Positions 10,944-22,171 of a DNA stretch of 64,000 nt are shown one piece after another; position 1 is the first letter of the stretch; each line of letters starts with the position of its first letter. Made by a program: the position numbers and the translations under genes. The stretch covers positions 111,717,502-111,781,501 of the forward strand of contig OY757907.1 of the NCBI GenBank assembly GCA_963585895.1, in the 5' to 3' direction. Below the pieces are notes generated by a model, which had not been told where the DNA came from, made no database searches, and was given only the letters and a program-made list of their open reading frames with translations. This DNA comes from Sepioteuthis lessoniana. Lineage: Eukaryota > Mollusca > Cephalopoda > Myopsida > Loliginidae.

Positions 10944-11921
10944 TTGGTATTTGGTTTGGCTTAATGGCATATCAACTATTTTTTGTTATTTAAAGCCAAA
11001 TACCGTTTTTACATATACATTAAATATAGGATTTGTAAAAGTGTCTTTAGATACACAGTTAAAGAAACAGTTCTATTTCTTACAGTTCACTTTAGCATAA
11101 GTCAACAAAGTTAAATCGTTCCAAGTATTGCAATCTCTAAAAATTCAATTAAACATCAGTCATCTACAAACACACAGCTAAATGATCAAACGGTTCTATT
11201 TCTAACAATTCAATTTTACATAAGTCGTTTGTTTGCACTCACTTTAAATATCAAACAGTTCTATTTCACCCATAGATAGGACCCTGTCAGGTGCAACAAC
11301 TCCGGGCCAGAGTGGACGTAGAAACGATGGCAATGAATAGGTACTCCGTATTCCCCAAAGCTCCAGCATTACTGGAACCTCACCATCAGATTGTTTAATG
11401 TCATATATAGGACATCCGTTGGGGAAGGGTCTTACTGTTGTAATGACGAACGAACACACTTCTTTAGAAAAATATACCTCTCACTTTATTTGAAATGGTT
11501 GCGAAAGGGTTATGCGTGAGAGGTGAGTTGGAGACAGGACAGACTGCAACATATTGACCCCCAGTTCTTCTGTCTTTGGCAGCACTTCTTTCTCATTCTG
11601 CTGGGCTGCTCAACTGGGGGTCCTGAGGGCCCAGCCCTCTACTGTGAGCTGCTTCTCACTGCCTTGAACTGCAACAAACTGACTCCAACTAACTGAACCT
11701 GTCTGTGGCACCGGGTTATATAATTGTTTGACGTACACCTGCTTCTTGTGGGCGTCACATCTGCACCCAATACAACCCGTCCACAGTAAAGGTTATACCC
11801 TGATATCTTCGACCGGATGCACCTGTTATTTACACAGGTGCATCTCTTATTTGACAGCTCGGCCGAAGGTCAATATGTTACATGACTCCTCTGCAGAAAA
11901 ACAGCCTTAGCAAACTGGGCT
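10944..11921 (-). mobile_element. Element D, near full length, split by a solo LTR
   Basis: Tail at 10944-11000 (GGTTTGGCTTAATGGCATAT), subrepeats 11040-11240, body from 11267 (ACCCATAGATAGGACC) to GGGTCTTAC at 11435. After the LTR (11436-11882) the last 39 bp of D continue (CTCCTCTGCAG ... CTGGGCT). Confidence 0.85.
11436..11882 (-). mobile_element. Solo LTR (family 1) inside D
   Basis: 447 bp, starts TGTAACATATTGACC and ends ATTACAACA on the minus strand (TG...CA). TATA box (ATTATATAACCCGG) upstream of a poly(A) signal (TTTCAAATAAAG) in the expected LTR order. Flanked by a 4-bp target repeat (GTAA, one base changed on one side). No internal coding region remains, so it is a fossil left by LTR-LTR recombination. 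Same family as 30672-31974. Confidence 0.82.
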
Positions 11922-12245
11922 GGGTGTACTTAGCTTTTAACTGCTACAGATTCAATTTTTTCTTTTGTTTTTTTTTTTTTTTTTCAATGTTAAGTTGGTG
12001 GATAAATGATGCGTTATAATTTTTTAAGTGATAATGTTCAGGTAGAAAGAATAAAATCAAGTTTGGTTCTAAAATATATTTCCAATATTCAACTTCTACA
12101 CGTTCATATTTTGTTTTCAGAGTTTCAATATTGTAGATAATGGCAATAGGTAGTACTTATCCGTTTTGATTGTAGTTCCATAAGAAATATTAAGATTTTT
12201 TATGTTATCTAAGAAGAAAAGCGCATCCTCATTTTAATACTCTTT

Positions 12246-12962
12246 ATCATCATGAAGTTGCACTGCTAACACAGATTTCTCTGACTCTCTCTCAATCCTT
12301 CCCTATCGTCCATCGCTCCCAGCAGATCTAAACTACATCCTATGTCCACCAGAGCTGTTGTTGGTACTATTTACCAACCCCTCCGCTCGGGCAGGATATG
12401 ACACAAGGTCAATTTTAAAGCGGAGTTTAACAGGTTTGAATTCAGAGTTTTCCTTCTCCTAGACTAGTTGCCTCACCAAGGCTGAAGAACCTAGTCCGTC
12501 CTACTATTTATCCATAGCTGGGGGGAGAATAAGGGGGTTCATACCTTTCCCAAGGGTATTTGCCCGAAAGTGAACGTAATAGCGCGACTGGAGTACGAAC
12601 TCGCGGACTACGATTCCGCAGTTCATCGCTTTAACCATTACACCACGAGGACACCCCTGAGCTGTTGTTGGTACGTTCTTGTTGGTTGACCAACATTAGC
12701 ACGTTCATGTGACGAGGTCCATAAGAGAACGTCTCTTGTGGTTCGTCCTTGCTTCTCCAGTAGTCTCCCACATGTCTTAATTAGGGGCTTTTAAAGATGG
12801 GAGGTAAGTGGCCATATATATGTTCTTTCGTGAGGTGTTATTTGCTTAGTATAACTAATAGCATTCTTGTGCAGATCCCGTCTAGCTTTTTCTCTCGACA
12901 TTATATCAGCGTCCATGTGGTACATTCATAGAATAGTATTCACTCAACCACTACATCCGGAA
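12246..12962 (-). mobile_element. RTE LINE 3' part, split by a SINE
   Basis: Plus strand shows inverse RTE: CTCAATCCTTCCCTATCGTC, then past the SINE TTGGTTGACCAACATTAGC, GTTCGTCCTTGCTTCTCCAG, GATGGGAGGTAAGTGGCC and GCGTCCATGTGGTACATTC. Truncated at 5' and decayed. Confidence 0.75.
12368..12658 (-). mobile_element. Mosaic SINE: C-type head on A-type body
   Basis: The 3' two thirds are SINE-A (GACCTTGTGTCATATCCTGC ... GGTTGGTAAATA). The head is that of SINE-C: GGGGTGTCCTCGTGGTGTAA, then CGTAGTCCGCGAGTTCG and TTACGTTCACTTTCGGGC. Perfect 16-bp TSD GAGCTGTTGTTGGTAC at 12352-12367 and 12659-12674, in RTE sequence. Confidence 0.92.
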
Positions 12963-12965
12963 ATA

Positions 12966-13650
12966 GGGTTTGGTTTGGTTTTATGGCACATCAACCATTG
13001 AAGGTTATTAATGCCAAATCCATTATTATACTAGTAAACAGTTTTATTCCAAACAATTCAGTTTAGCATAAGTACGCTGGTTAAACTGGGCCATTGGCCT
13101 AATGAGTAGAGTGTTGGCCAATTGTCCGGGAGACCTGGGTTCAATCCGAGGTCGAGTCATACCAAAGACTAAAAAAAATGGTACTTGATGCCCAACTTAG
13201 CACTCATGCTTATAAATTGAAGATCAAAGGGAAAGTGGAGCAATCCTGGAAATGGAATGTTGCCCTCCCCTCCACCTCGGTGTAGTAGCTGTTGAAAAAG
13301 AGCCTTCGGGTCACCCTTGACTAAAGTCACCAACTTTACTTTTTGGCTGTTTAAATATCAAAACAGTTCTATTTCAAGCAACTCAGTTTAGCTTAAGTTC
13401 TCGGTTTAGCTTTATTTGACCCATAGATAAGACCCTATTAGGTACTTCCACTCCGAGCCAGAGTGGACCTGAAAGCGAGGGCAGTGAAGGCATACTGCAT
13501 ATTCCCCAAAGCTCCAGAATTACTGAAACATCACCCTCAGGTTTTTAAGTGTCATATTCAGAACACTAGTTGTGGGGTTGGGGTCTTACCCCTCTGTAGA
13601 GAAGTAGTCGGTGTATTCTACTGCTCGACAAAACGTCAGCGTGTCTATGC
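12966..13650 (-). mobile_element. Element D split by SINE-B
   Basis: Tail (GGTTTTATGGCACATCAACC) and first subrepeat at 12966-13085; body at 13355-13650 ending in a decayed 5' hairpin (TAGTCGGTGTATTCTACTGC). Confidence 0.82.
13086..13345 (+). mobile_element. SINE-B inserted in D
   Basis: GGGCCATTGGCCTAATGAGT head, CCGGGAGACCTGGGTTCAAT B-box region, tail CACCAACTTTACTTTTT. Probable 10-bp TSD GCTGGTTAAA / GCTGTTTAAA at 13076-13085 and 13346-13355. Confidence 0.88.
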
Positions 13651-13899
13651 ATAAAACACGCGTGCCTAAAAACCTCATTTTATACGCAAACGCAATAATG
13701 ACCCTTTAAACATATTTGTTTATTTCTCTTTTGCTACATTATAAATAGTGTGAAAGAAATACCTCTCACGTTTTAAAGTGTCACTATGGTTCACTCTATG
13801 GTTCAAATGAACTCAGGCTAGTGGCAATGGTCGCTTAATCTAGCTAATGTCTTTTTTCTGATAGGGTCAGTTACAATCAAAAGTTGGACCGGTGCACAC

Positions 13900-14540
13900 T
13901 GTCCCTTTGCTGTTGAAACATTGAAGATTTGTGAATCTGTAATAGCTACACTGTGAGCTTTTCCTGTAAATGTCATGTGACATTGGAATGATGGTGTAAC
14001 GTTGCTCCTAATAGTTTCAACCTGACCTCGTGGTAACCTCACCATAATACAAAAAAAGCCGAACACAAACCGTTTCTGTCGATTTCGTTAATACGAAAAT
14101 TTATTGTTGGTGGATGATATTACAGCAGTCGGTTAAGAGAGAGATAGAGTGAAGAAAGTGTCACCAATATAGATAAGCAGATAGACTTTCGTCTGGCGCC
14201 TGTTCACCTAAGTCAGAGATTTTGTCACTGACCGGCCTCCTTCTTTCTGGGTCTCCTCCAGAGATCCTTCCTCGAGACCCCTCGTCGTCTGTCGTCTCCA
14301 ACCCCGTCGGCTCTATTGGTCTACAAATCCGTTTCTTTTATTTCCATCGTAACTTAATCGTTATGCAATCCTTTAATCACAAGTCATCACTAAGTCCTTT
14401 AGTGACACGTCATTATCAAATCCTCAATATCAGCTGATTATACTCTATTTTTTACCTTGGAATATTAAATATCAGTCGATTGTAAAACAAACTTGTCTCT
14501 CTTTCAATTTGCTTATTATATGATTGACATGTCCACGAAA
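13900..14540 (-). mobile_element. Possible LTR-retroelement remnant
   Basis: On the minus strand CAATAAATTTTCGTATTAAC, then GGTTTGTGTT and TGGTGAGGTTACC resemble the end region of the LTR at 46822-47315. Ends are not defined. A short minus-strand frame overlaps it (13818-14066) that I cannot assign. Fossil only. Confidence 0.3.
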
Positions 14541-15345
14541 AAAAAATAGGGCTGACTCGAGCCGTAACCTTTACATACGAAACCGCCAACTTCAAAGTTT
14601 AAGTTTAACTAGAAAAAGAATTTACTATAAAGATAATTAACCGAAATCCGTAACAATGGAATTTTTAACCTAAAACATTATCGATTTTCTCTCCGAAAAA
14701 GCATCACTTTGACTTAATTTGAAATGAGCTCAAAAAGCTCGGTAGTAATTACTGATTCACTTGTCTTAAAAAATGTTTCAACAGCAAACACAAGTTATAC
14801 ACCGGTCCAACCCATAATCGACGATGCTACCATTGGAAGTTCACTTGCACCTTATAGGCGATAGTTTAAAGCGTGGGATATATTTCTTCCGCAACCGATA
14901 TATACTTACGTAAGTTCCCGTTGAGCCCAGATCGTTCATCAATTTCATGTGGAGTACACAATTTTCAGACGGAAAGAATTCTTTGACAGGATCAATGAAG
15001 GACTCGACAACACATTACTAAAGACATATTAATCAGTGAAGATTTAGATTGGGTCAAGTAATACATACACCAAAGCAAGCAGTAAAAATTAGCGGCTCTT
15101 TTCCCACCTTTTGAACACTCAACGCTCGGATATTTTTTATACAGTTTTTAAAAGATTCTAGCAGCAAATTTGTACTTCAGGGAATGCCTTGTAAATATTA
15201 ATGTAGTTACATAATTACTGCTGGTTCAATGGATTGATGTTTTCAAGTTAGGATTTTAAAAGGTGTTTTTCTAGCTAATTTCACAATTTGGAAAATTACA
15301 GTCTTCTGATTTCTCTTCATTTAACATGGTCTTGTCTCAGAAAGT
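14541..15345. other. Unique sequence
   Basis: No gene or repeat recognised. Confidence 0.5.
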
Positions 15346-15348
15346 CAT

Positions 15349-16025
15349 TATTATCATCATCATGTCATCCCATTAGCACGGATATCCCTGACCCTCTCTT
15401 GCCACTTTTCCCTATCGTTCATCACCTCTAGCAAGTCTTCAGGGCTATATCCCGCATCCTCACAAAGTTGCTGTATGTAGGTTCGAGCTGGTCGTCCTGC
15501 TTTTGCTCGGCTTTATGTGGGGGTCCATAGGAGTACATCACTTATGAGCTCGTCCCTACTTCTCCAGCAGTTTCCTGCATGTCTGGTTCGTCAGAATTGG
15601 ATAGTTTTCGAGATGGGAGGCAGATGGCCGTATAGTTAGTGCTTTGTGGGGTATTGCCACCAGGACTTATTCAATATTGCTCGCAAAATTCTTGTGTAAT
15701 TGCCGTCAAGCTTCTTCTCGAGCCGTTTTGTTAGCGTCCAAGTGGTGCATCCATACAGCAGTATCGACACGACCGCTGCCTGGAAGAAACTGCGTTTCAT
15801 TTTATCGGTCAGGTCTGATTTCCATATGATCGATAGCTTATCGATAGGTGTCGATGTCTTTTTCGGTTGATGAGACACTGCTTCATAGGTAGGTGAATTT
15901 GTCTACCATTTTCAGAGAGGTTCCGTCTAGTCTGGAAATGTCGCCTGCTTGATTAAAGCCCATATATTCAGTTTTATGTGCATTGACTTGGAGGCCAATG
16001 CATGCAGCGGCTCGTTTAGTCACCT
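15349..16025 (-). mobile_element. RTE LINE, 5'-truncated, 0.68 kb
   Basis: Starts with inverse (ATG)n (TATCATCATCATG). The minus strand codes in broken frames for KTEYMGFNQAGD, TSLKMVDKFTYL, DKLSIIWKSDLTDKMKRSFF, AAVVSILLYGCTTWTLTKRL, EKKLDGNYTRIL, KSWWQYPTKH and WRSRDELI. This is the region after RT motif C through the C-terminus. Confidence 0.88.
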
Positions 16026-16035
16026 TATATTTCTA

Positions 16036-16299
16036 ACCGGACATTGGCCTTGCGGTTAGAGTGTTCGCCAATGGCCCGGGACACCTGGGTTCAATCCCAG
16101 GTCGAGTCACACCAAAGACTCAAAAAATGGTACTTGATGCCTCCTAGCTTAACACTCAGCATTGTAAGGTACGGATCAAGGGTAAAGTGGAGCAATCCAG
16201 GGAAAGGAGTAACGCCCTCCCCTACACCTTGGTGTAGTAGCTATTGAAAAGGGAGCCTTCGGGTCACCCTCGACTATGGTCGCCAGCTTTACTTTTTTT
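16036..16299 (+). mobile_element. SINE-B beside an RTE, with perfect TSD
   Basis: Full length. TSD TATATTTCTA at 16026-16035 and 16300-16309. Contains ACCTGGGTTCAATCCCAGG, ACACTCAGCATTGTAAGG and the CTACACCTTGGTGTAG hairpin. This copy fixes the family's exact ends: it starts ACCGGACATTGG and ends in a T run. Confidence 0.92.
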
Positions 16300-16344
16300 T
16301 ATATTTCTATATATGTACAAAAACTTATACACGACTGTATGATA

Positions 16345-16748
16345 TCCTGTCAGCGGGGCTTAGAATACAATGACTGTATCCCCTGCATAAGGGTAAGCCC
16401 ACCTCCCATTAAAAGGAGTGTTCTGAGTATTATAGTAAACTGAATCTGAGAGTGAGTCTTCAGTTCTAGAGATTTGGGAAGAGTACGGTATTTCTTTCTT
16501 CATTTTCATTACTTCCAGGTCCACTATGACCAGATTTTTAGCACCTGTTGTGGTCCCACCACTGAGTCAAACATAATCTGTTTGAAAATTATACATATTC
16601 GATCAAATCAACTGTCATCCCTTCCCCCACAAAAAAAAAAATTATGACAAACTGCACATAAACGTAAAAACGAACGCAATTCCCAAATCTCTAGGCATAG
16701 AATAACCCAATACGTGTTGGCATACCGTTAGAATCAATTAATGACTGT
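16345..16748 (+). mobile_element. Element D, T2 tail variant
   Basis: Diverged 5' region (GGGGCTTAGAATACAATGAC, GTAAGCCCACC), CCAGGTCCACTATGACC, then a short AT-rich middle and the T2 tail GGCATAGAATAACCC ... GGCATACCGTTAGAATCAAT. Few subrepeats remain. Confidence 0.65.
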
Positions 16749-17078
16749 AGGAATACGATGTGGAAAGTGAAATCTTATCTAAAAAATAAAAAAAATTACC
16801 CTTATGTGAAAACTTGTGCACAAACTGAAAAATTATAAAATAAATGGATAATGGTCTTCACAACATATCAAAAGAGGAGATTTAAAGATGCTTTGATCAA
16901 TAAAAAACTCCCTGGATTAAACGTGTTCAGTGGTAAAGAGATTATTTTGACGAAAACGTTTCCTACATTGCCCATTTCTGTCTTGTTAAACGTAGCTTTA
17001 GTCTCGATATTTTTTCAAAACATGCTGCCGATGTAACTATAATGCATATATTGCTTTTAATGGTCTTTATACTTATAC

Positions 17079-17197
17079 ATATTTACTACCTGAATAAACA
17101 CACTTATTTGTTGAACATGAACACGAATGCACATTTTTATGCATTTGTTAGCACTCACATAATGTACTTCTATCTTTACGTCTCACTCTTCCTCCAC

Positions 17198-17263
<66 letters not shown>

Positions 17264-17339
17264 CATCGTAAATATTATAGCATATTTACTACCTGAATAA
17301 ACACACTATTATTATACGTCTCCCACTCTCCTCACATAT

Positions 17340-17375
<36 letters not shown>

Positions 17376-17400
17376 CATCGTAAATATTATAACATTTATA
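17079..17400. repeat. Tandem duplication built around (TA)n(TG)n
   Basis: ATATTTACTACCTGAATAAA occurs at ~17079 and ~17282; TGCATCGTAAATATTATA follows a (TA)n(TG)n run in both units. The first unit is ~200 bp, the second ~115 bp. Confidence 0.75.
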
Positions 17401-18238
17401 AATTAACGCAAAACCATTATATATATATATGCGTGTGTGTGTACGCATTAGTATTTCTGTTTAATAATTTTATACATTGACAATCATTTTTGTGTATATA
17501 TAGACACATGAATATTTCACCGCGTTCACGTCCACATGCATATCCGTTGCACTTTTTTCACAATCTTCTCTCGTTATTTTTATGTGCGACGCCACAGGAA
17601 ATGCGTTTCTACGTTCCGGTTTTCTATTCATTCCCCTTTTTAATGTGGCTTTTTGTATTCCAAAAAGAAGATCATATCAAATTCGTTTACATTCTCTTTC
17701 GTAGCATAAATTTACCTCTTTGCTTGCAACTTTTTAGAGGAATAACGAGAGAGAAAAAAAACAGAAGAACAATAACAAAAAAAGGAAATCTATTTTCTTA
17801 CAAACGGATTAATAGGAATAATACAAGAGGTAAAAAGAACTATGCAAATTCCGACTTTTCATAAAACACCAATAAAATAGCTAAAAATTTGTTTTTATCT
17901 CAAAATGATCTGCTATTACAAGAGATATTTTAATTCAATTTTTCATAATGCCACTTATGTAATTTTTGAAAATACTATTTTCAACCGGTTGCCTTAAACT
18001 GAGTTATTAAAAAAAAAGGCAGCATCGTTTCGATTGACAGCAACAATGATAAAAATTCTATCACAAAAATCTACCGGACGTATTACATCATTGTCAAAGA
18101 TGGCGTCTATTAGAAGATGCGGTAAACACAACTTCTGACCTAATGGCTTTTCCAGAATAAAAGAACTATGTAAAAAGATCTTATACTTTCTCATGATAAT
18201 ATTTTCCTCTTGTTGTTATAAGTCTAAGTTATGAGGTG
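17401..18238. other. Unique sequence with an unassigned 124-codon frame
   Basis: A plus-strand frame at 17490-17864 is Lys/Arg-rich at its end with a hydrophobic middle. I recognise no domain, and AT content and lack of context argue against a gene. Confidence 0.35.
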
Positions 18239-18239
18239 A

Positions 18240-18900
18240 GTGAAATGAAAGGGTTATCCCATAATAAGCGAATGCAGAAAACTGACACGAAAGGAATACA
18301 ATACGAGGTACGATTAGTTGGTAAAAGTGATCAACTGGGAATTGAATTGTGCAACATATAAAAAATTTGACCACACTGACAAATGGTATATGCAGGAACT
18401 AAAATCTATTCTAGAAAATGGGATGCATACATTTCTTGAGAAATTTCAGATACAAACAGATTAACCAGTCCAAGTCAAAAGACCAGACCTTGTGTTGATT
18501 TACCAAAAGACAAAATCAACAACAAGAAATACCTAGAGTTAATTAAAAAGAAGAAATATCTAGTATTAATTCACAAGAAGAAAGACCTTGTGAATTTAAT
18601 CGTTCCAGCGGACCGTGGAGTAAAAAGAAAAAAAACAAAAAAAACTAAATGATAGAAAATACTTAAAACATGCCTGAGAGCTGAAAAAGCTTGGAACACT
18701 CGGTTGTTAGTGATGCTAATTTTATTTAGTTCATTTAAAACGGTCCCTAGCGGCTTGGAAAGGAAAATGGAGAATCTGGCGATCAAACGAAAAATCGAGA
18801 CCACAGTATTTATAAGATCAGTTAGAAGATATGTAGAAGAATTCTGGAAAGATGTAACTCAAGCCCCGGTGAAGACCCCCCCACCAAAAAAAAACAACAG
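18240..18900 (+). mobile_element. RLE-LINE C-terminal region, most readable copy
   Basis: One frame from 18261 reads IISECRKLTRKEYNTRYD (last Cys of the CCHC knuckle), then DHTDKWYMQELKSILENGMH, FQIQTD, VKRPDLVLIYQ (PD of the nuclease). After frameshifts VNLIVPADR and IETTVFIRS follow. Two in-frame stops precede the nuclease motif. The order CCHC then RPD...VPAD is that of R2-clade RLE LINEs. Confidence 0.82.
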
Positions 18901-18904
18901 TTGA

Positions 18905-19632
18905 AACTTGTAGGAAAATCTCGCATTCCAGTACTCTGTTAATTGATAATATCTAATAATATCCGTTTTGATTATACAATCTTTAACTGTAACACCAAGA
19001 AAGCGAATCATTGTGGGGTTTGTGTTAATGTTCAAATAATAAGATGCTAAAATTAAAAAATGAAAGATTTTTCCTATCCATTTTGCCACTTCATAGCCAT
19101 ATTATGAGATTTAACTTAATGTTCGAGTGCTTGATAAAGGAAGATAATACCGAGTAGACTTTTTAAAATTGCAATTTCGATTTAAGTGGTCACGTGTTCT
19201 ATAAGTGAGAGACGAAACCAATTCTTATAATTTGCTTTCAAGTTGAGAATCTACAAGTTACAAGGTTCAAAGGCACGTGGATAATACGCCCACAATTGTC
19301 CAAGTTAAGAATCAAATTAAAATCTTAAACTAATATATTGAAAAATAAAACAAACTAAAACATTTGTACTTGATTCTTTAAAAAATAATAGTATTTCAAA
19401 AATATTCTTTCCTTCTTTTTCGTTTTTTTATAAACTTAAAATCTTTGAAATCAAATTATAGGAAAGACTGTTTAGATCCGAGATTCCCAACCATACTTTG
19501 GTATTTCTAAAATTCGGATGCCCGCACCCCACCCTCACTGTAGTATTTAATTCTTATATATTCAGAATTTTACTCTAATTCACGTAAAGCAGGCTTAAAG
19601 GGCCATTAACTTGGTCTTTTGTTTTGTACACG
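18905..19632. other. Unique sequence
   Basis: Nothing recognised. Confidence 0.5.
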
Positions 19633-19650
19633 GTCCGATCAAATATGAAT

Positions 19651-20060
19651 GATATTTGTCGCTGCCTTCTACCAGACAGGACTTGACACAAGGTCAATGA
19701 CTCGAAGGCCGATTATAGTGGGGATTTAGGGAAAGGGAAGATTGGGCACGAGCCGAGGCTCGAACTCTGCTAGTCTGTGCTGCTCATCGACCCATTTATT
19801 GCAATGTGGGCCTGATGAGCCTAGTTAGTCTTGGACCCAAATTTGAGTCCAGACACGTATGCCTGCTTATAGCTTAAACTTGACAGCAAGGTCTAGTGCT
19901 ATACAAGGGAGACAAAGGTTTCAATGTTGCAGCTCGCCCATCCGAAGGTGGCCCAGCCGAAATCGGGGGCCTTTCGGCCTCGAATGTGCCATTGATTTCG
20001 ATACCCCATCCGGCACGAATGCCAGACGACCCAGCTAAGGCCAGATAGGTAAGTAAGTAA
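19651..20060 (-). mobile_element. SINE-E, 410 bp, with 18-bp TSD
   Basis: Flanked by a perfect direct repeat GTCCGATCAAATATGAAT (19633-19650, 20061-20078). On the minus strand: a (TTAC)n start, a GC-rich 5' part (GGCACATTCGAGGCCGAAAG), a tRNA-like segment with B box GAGTTCGAGCCTC at ~19750, and a 3' domain TTGACCTTGTGTCAAGTCCT that resembles SINE-A. No ORF. Young by its clean TSD. Which end is truly 5' rests on the SINE-A likeness; the (AAGT)n at the right end could instead be a 3' tail of a plus-strand element. Confidence 0.75.
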
Positions 20061-20094
20061 GTCCGATCAAATATGAATACTTTTTAAACAGATC

Positions 20095-20240
20095 AATTTG
20101 ACACACTGATAGGACTCTGACTGAGTATTAATGTTTCCGGTCAATCAAGAGGTACTCCATTCTCGCCCGATCTCCAGAATTTCAGCATCAGATATGGTTT
20201 AGTGTCATACACCAGGCAACAGATTTTAAAGTCCTGATGT
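20095..20240 (-). mobile_element. Element D body fragment, old
   Basis: AGAGGTACTCCATTCTCG, TCAGCATCAGATATGGTTTA and GTGTCATACACCAGGC match the D body. Confidence 0.55.
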
Positions 20241-20843
20241 CTTCTTGATTGATTGCTCTTGTGTAACTTATTTTTTTAAACCTGTTGATATTCTATCACG
20301 ACAGAAATTTTGTTATTTTTTAGAATAATCATTATACAATTCTTTGGAAAGGATGTAAACAAACATCATCCGGTTGTCTTGAAGTAAATTAATTATAATA
20401 AAAATGGAATGATGATGATCAAGCAAGAATCGCAGATATTCCCTTGTGCATTTTTGCAATTTATGAATAAACCATTAAAGCGTTCAGTCCCTTTAATTAG
20501 AAAAAAAGTAGAGAAAATGGATTATTTTTAGCTTTTTACAGTACTGAAAAAAGACTAATCATTTTTCGGCAGATTAAAAAGAAAAGCCATATTTGTGAAT
20601 AAATACGCCACTCGTATTTTTTTTATCGGCTCAAATTTACCTTGCATTTAATGCTTTCAGGGATTAACTATTGGATGTAACAAAGTGATCCGAAGTGAAG
20701 ACTTTAAAAAAAACAAAAAAAAAAAACTCTGATTTATTAATTGAGCGGTAGGTTCCCCCTTTCTATGTATAGATTATTTCCTCCCTTGTTTTTGTATTTC
20801 GTTAAACATCCATCGGTAATCTAATAACATTCGATATTGTCTT
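20241..20843. other. Unique AT-rich sequence
   Basis: Nothing recognised. Confidence 0.5.
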
Positions 20844-20860
20844 TTCTAAATTCCTATGAT

Positions 20861-21143
20861 CCTATTTACCCAACCTCTCCGCTCGGGCAGGATATGACAC
20901 AAGGTCAATTTTTTAAGCGGAGTTTAACAGGTTTGAATTCAGAGTTTTCCTTCTCCTTGACTAGTTGCCTTACGAAGGGCTGAAGAACCAAGTCTGCCCT
21001 ACTATTTACCGATAGCTGGAGGGAGAATATTGGATTCATACCTTTCCGAAGGGTATTAGTGCTATGTGAAATGCAATCAGTCTTGAACTCGTATCGCCGT
21101 GTCCATACCCGCCGACGATAACCATTACACCACGGGCACCTCC
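20861..21143 (-). mobile_element. SINE-A with TSD
   Basis: Full length. TSD TTCTAAATTCCTATGAT (20844-20860) against TTCTAAGTCCTATGAT (21144-21159). Head CCGTGGTGTAATGGTTATC in inverse near 21125. Confidence 0.9.
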
Positions 21144-21309
21144 TTCTAAGTCCTATGATGGTTTACGAACCAAAACGTTATAGTGCTGATTTTCTTTCAC
21201 AATAAATTCTTCACTTTGGATTAATTTGTGTTTTAATTTTATAAATATATTTAAGTAGTAAAATATGCTCGATACATTAATAAAGCCTATTGAGACGAAT
21301 CTATTTAGA

Positions 21310-21363
21310 TTTCACCAACTGGATCATCAGGAAGAATTCCTCCTGATGATCCAATAGGTGGAA
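21310..21363. repeat. Hairpin, 23-bp arms
   Basis: TTTCACCAACTGGATCATCA... pairs with ...TGATGATCCAATAGGTGGAA around an 8-base loop (21333-21340); about four mismatches. No link to an element found. Confidence 0.7.
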
Positions 21364-21509
21364 CCTCGGTAGTCTGACTCTGATAGCGTTACTGCTTTAA
21401 ATTATTTCTACTTAGTGTATTGAGCACTTTTGACGTTTAACTTAGTTGATTTTGTCGGTGTTTTTTTTCTTCTTTCGGCTAATATGAAATAAAAAAGAAA
21501 AGAGTCACA

Positions 21510-21583
21510 GCACCCGTACTATTTGAAAATAATTCAATTGTACCGCGGTGCATTATTTGATTATTTTCAAATTGTACGGGTGC
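21510..21583. repeat. Near-perfect hairpin, possible MITE core
   Basis: Arms 21510-21533 and 21560-21583 (GCACCCGTAC ... GTACGGGTGC outermost) pair over 24 bp with one mismatch, loop 26 bases. Weaker complementarity continues outward (AAAAGA / TCTTTACTTT), so the folded unit could be 120-150 bp. Confidence 0.75.
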
Positions 21584-21900
21584 CGTTGGTCTTTACTTTT
21601 TTTTACCGATTTTTTCCCTAGATATCAGTTTTGTATAATTTATTTGGAAATCGTATCATCTGGGATTTTTTTCCCACTGTCAGAGTCTTATAGGCTAATT
21701 ATATATATGTTTGCATTCGAAAGCAAATGAAAGTCAATATTTCGAATACTATTTTCCCAGGCAAGCACGCACTCTTCACTTAAATAACTAATACAACGCA
21801 ATCTATTCCCAATCCACCTCATTTAATCTTGATATCAATTAGAGACCAGAATTTCTTATGCTGATTTTCAAGGCGGACAGACAGACGCATGTTAGATTAA

Positions 21901-22133
21901 TATGGTTTTATTTTCTTTGTTTAAAGGCATATTAACCTTCGCAAGTTATTTAATACCAGGGAATGTAGAAGAACAGCAGTGGTAGTATTTAATCCACTGG
22001 TGGTGGGGATATGGGATTCTTTTATTTCTCAAGGGTATAAGTCTGAAAGTGAACGTAATAACGTGACAGGAGTTCGAACACGCGAACTACGGGGTCACAG
22101 TCCAGCTTGTTAGCCACAACGCCACAGGGACTC
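21901..22133 (-). mobile_element. SINE-C, full length
   Basis: Minus strand: GTCCCTGTGGCGTTGTGGCT head (A box), GTGTTCGAACTCC B box, TTACGTTCACTTTC, core ACTTATACCCTTGAGAAA, then CAGTGGATTAAATACTACCA and the 3' tail. The best complete SINE-C in the window. Confidence 0.85.
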
Positions 22134-22171
22134 TGCCCCTTAACTATTAATGTCATCTACTCAGAACAGTC

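Noticed and set aside
17490-17864. A 124-codon plus-strand frame as a host gene
   Set aside because: No recognised domain, AT-rich codons, no neighbours; a frame this long is possible by chance in such sequence.
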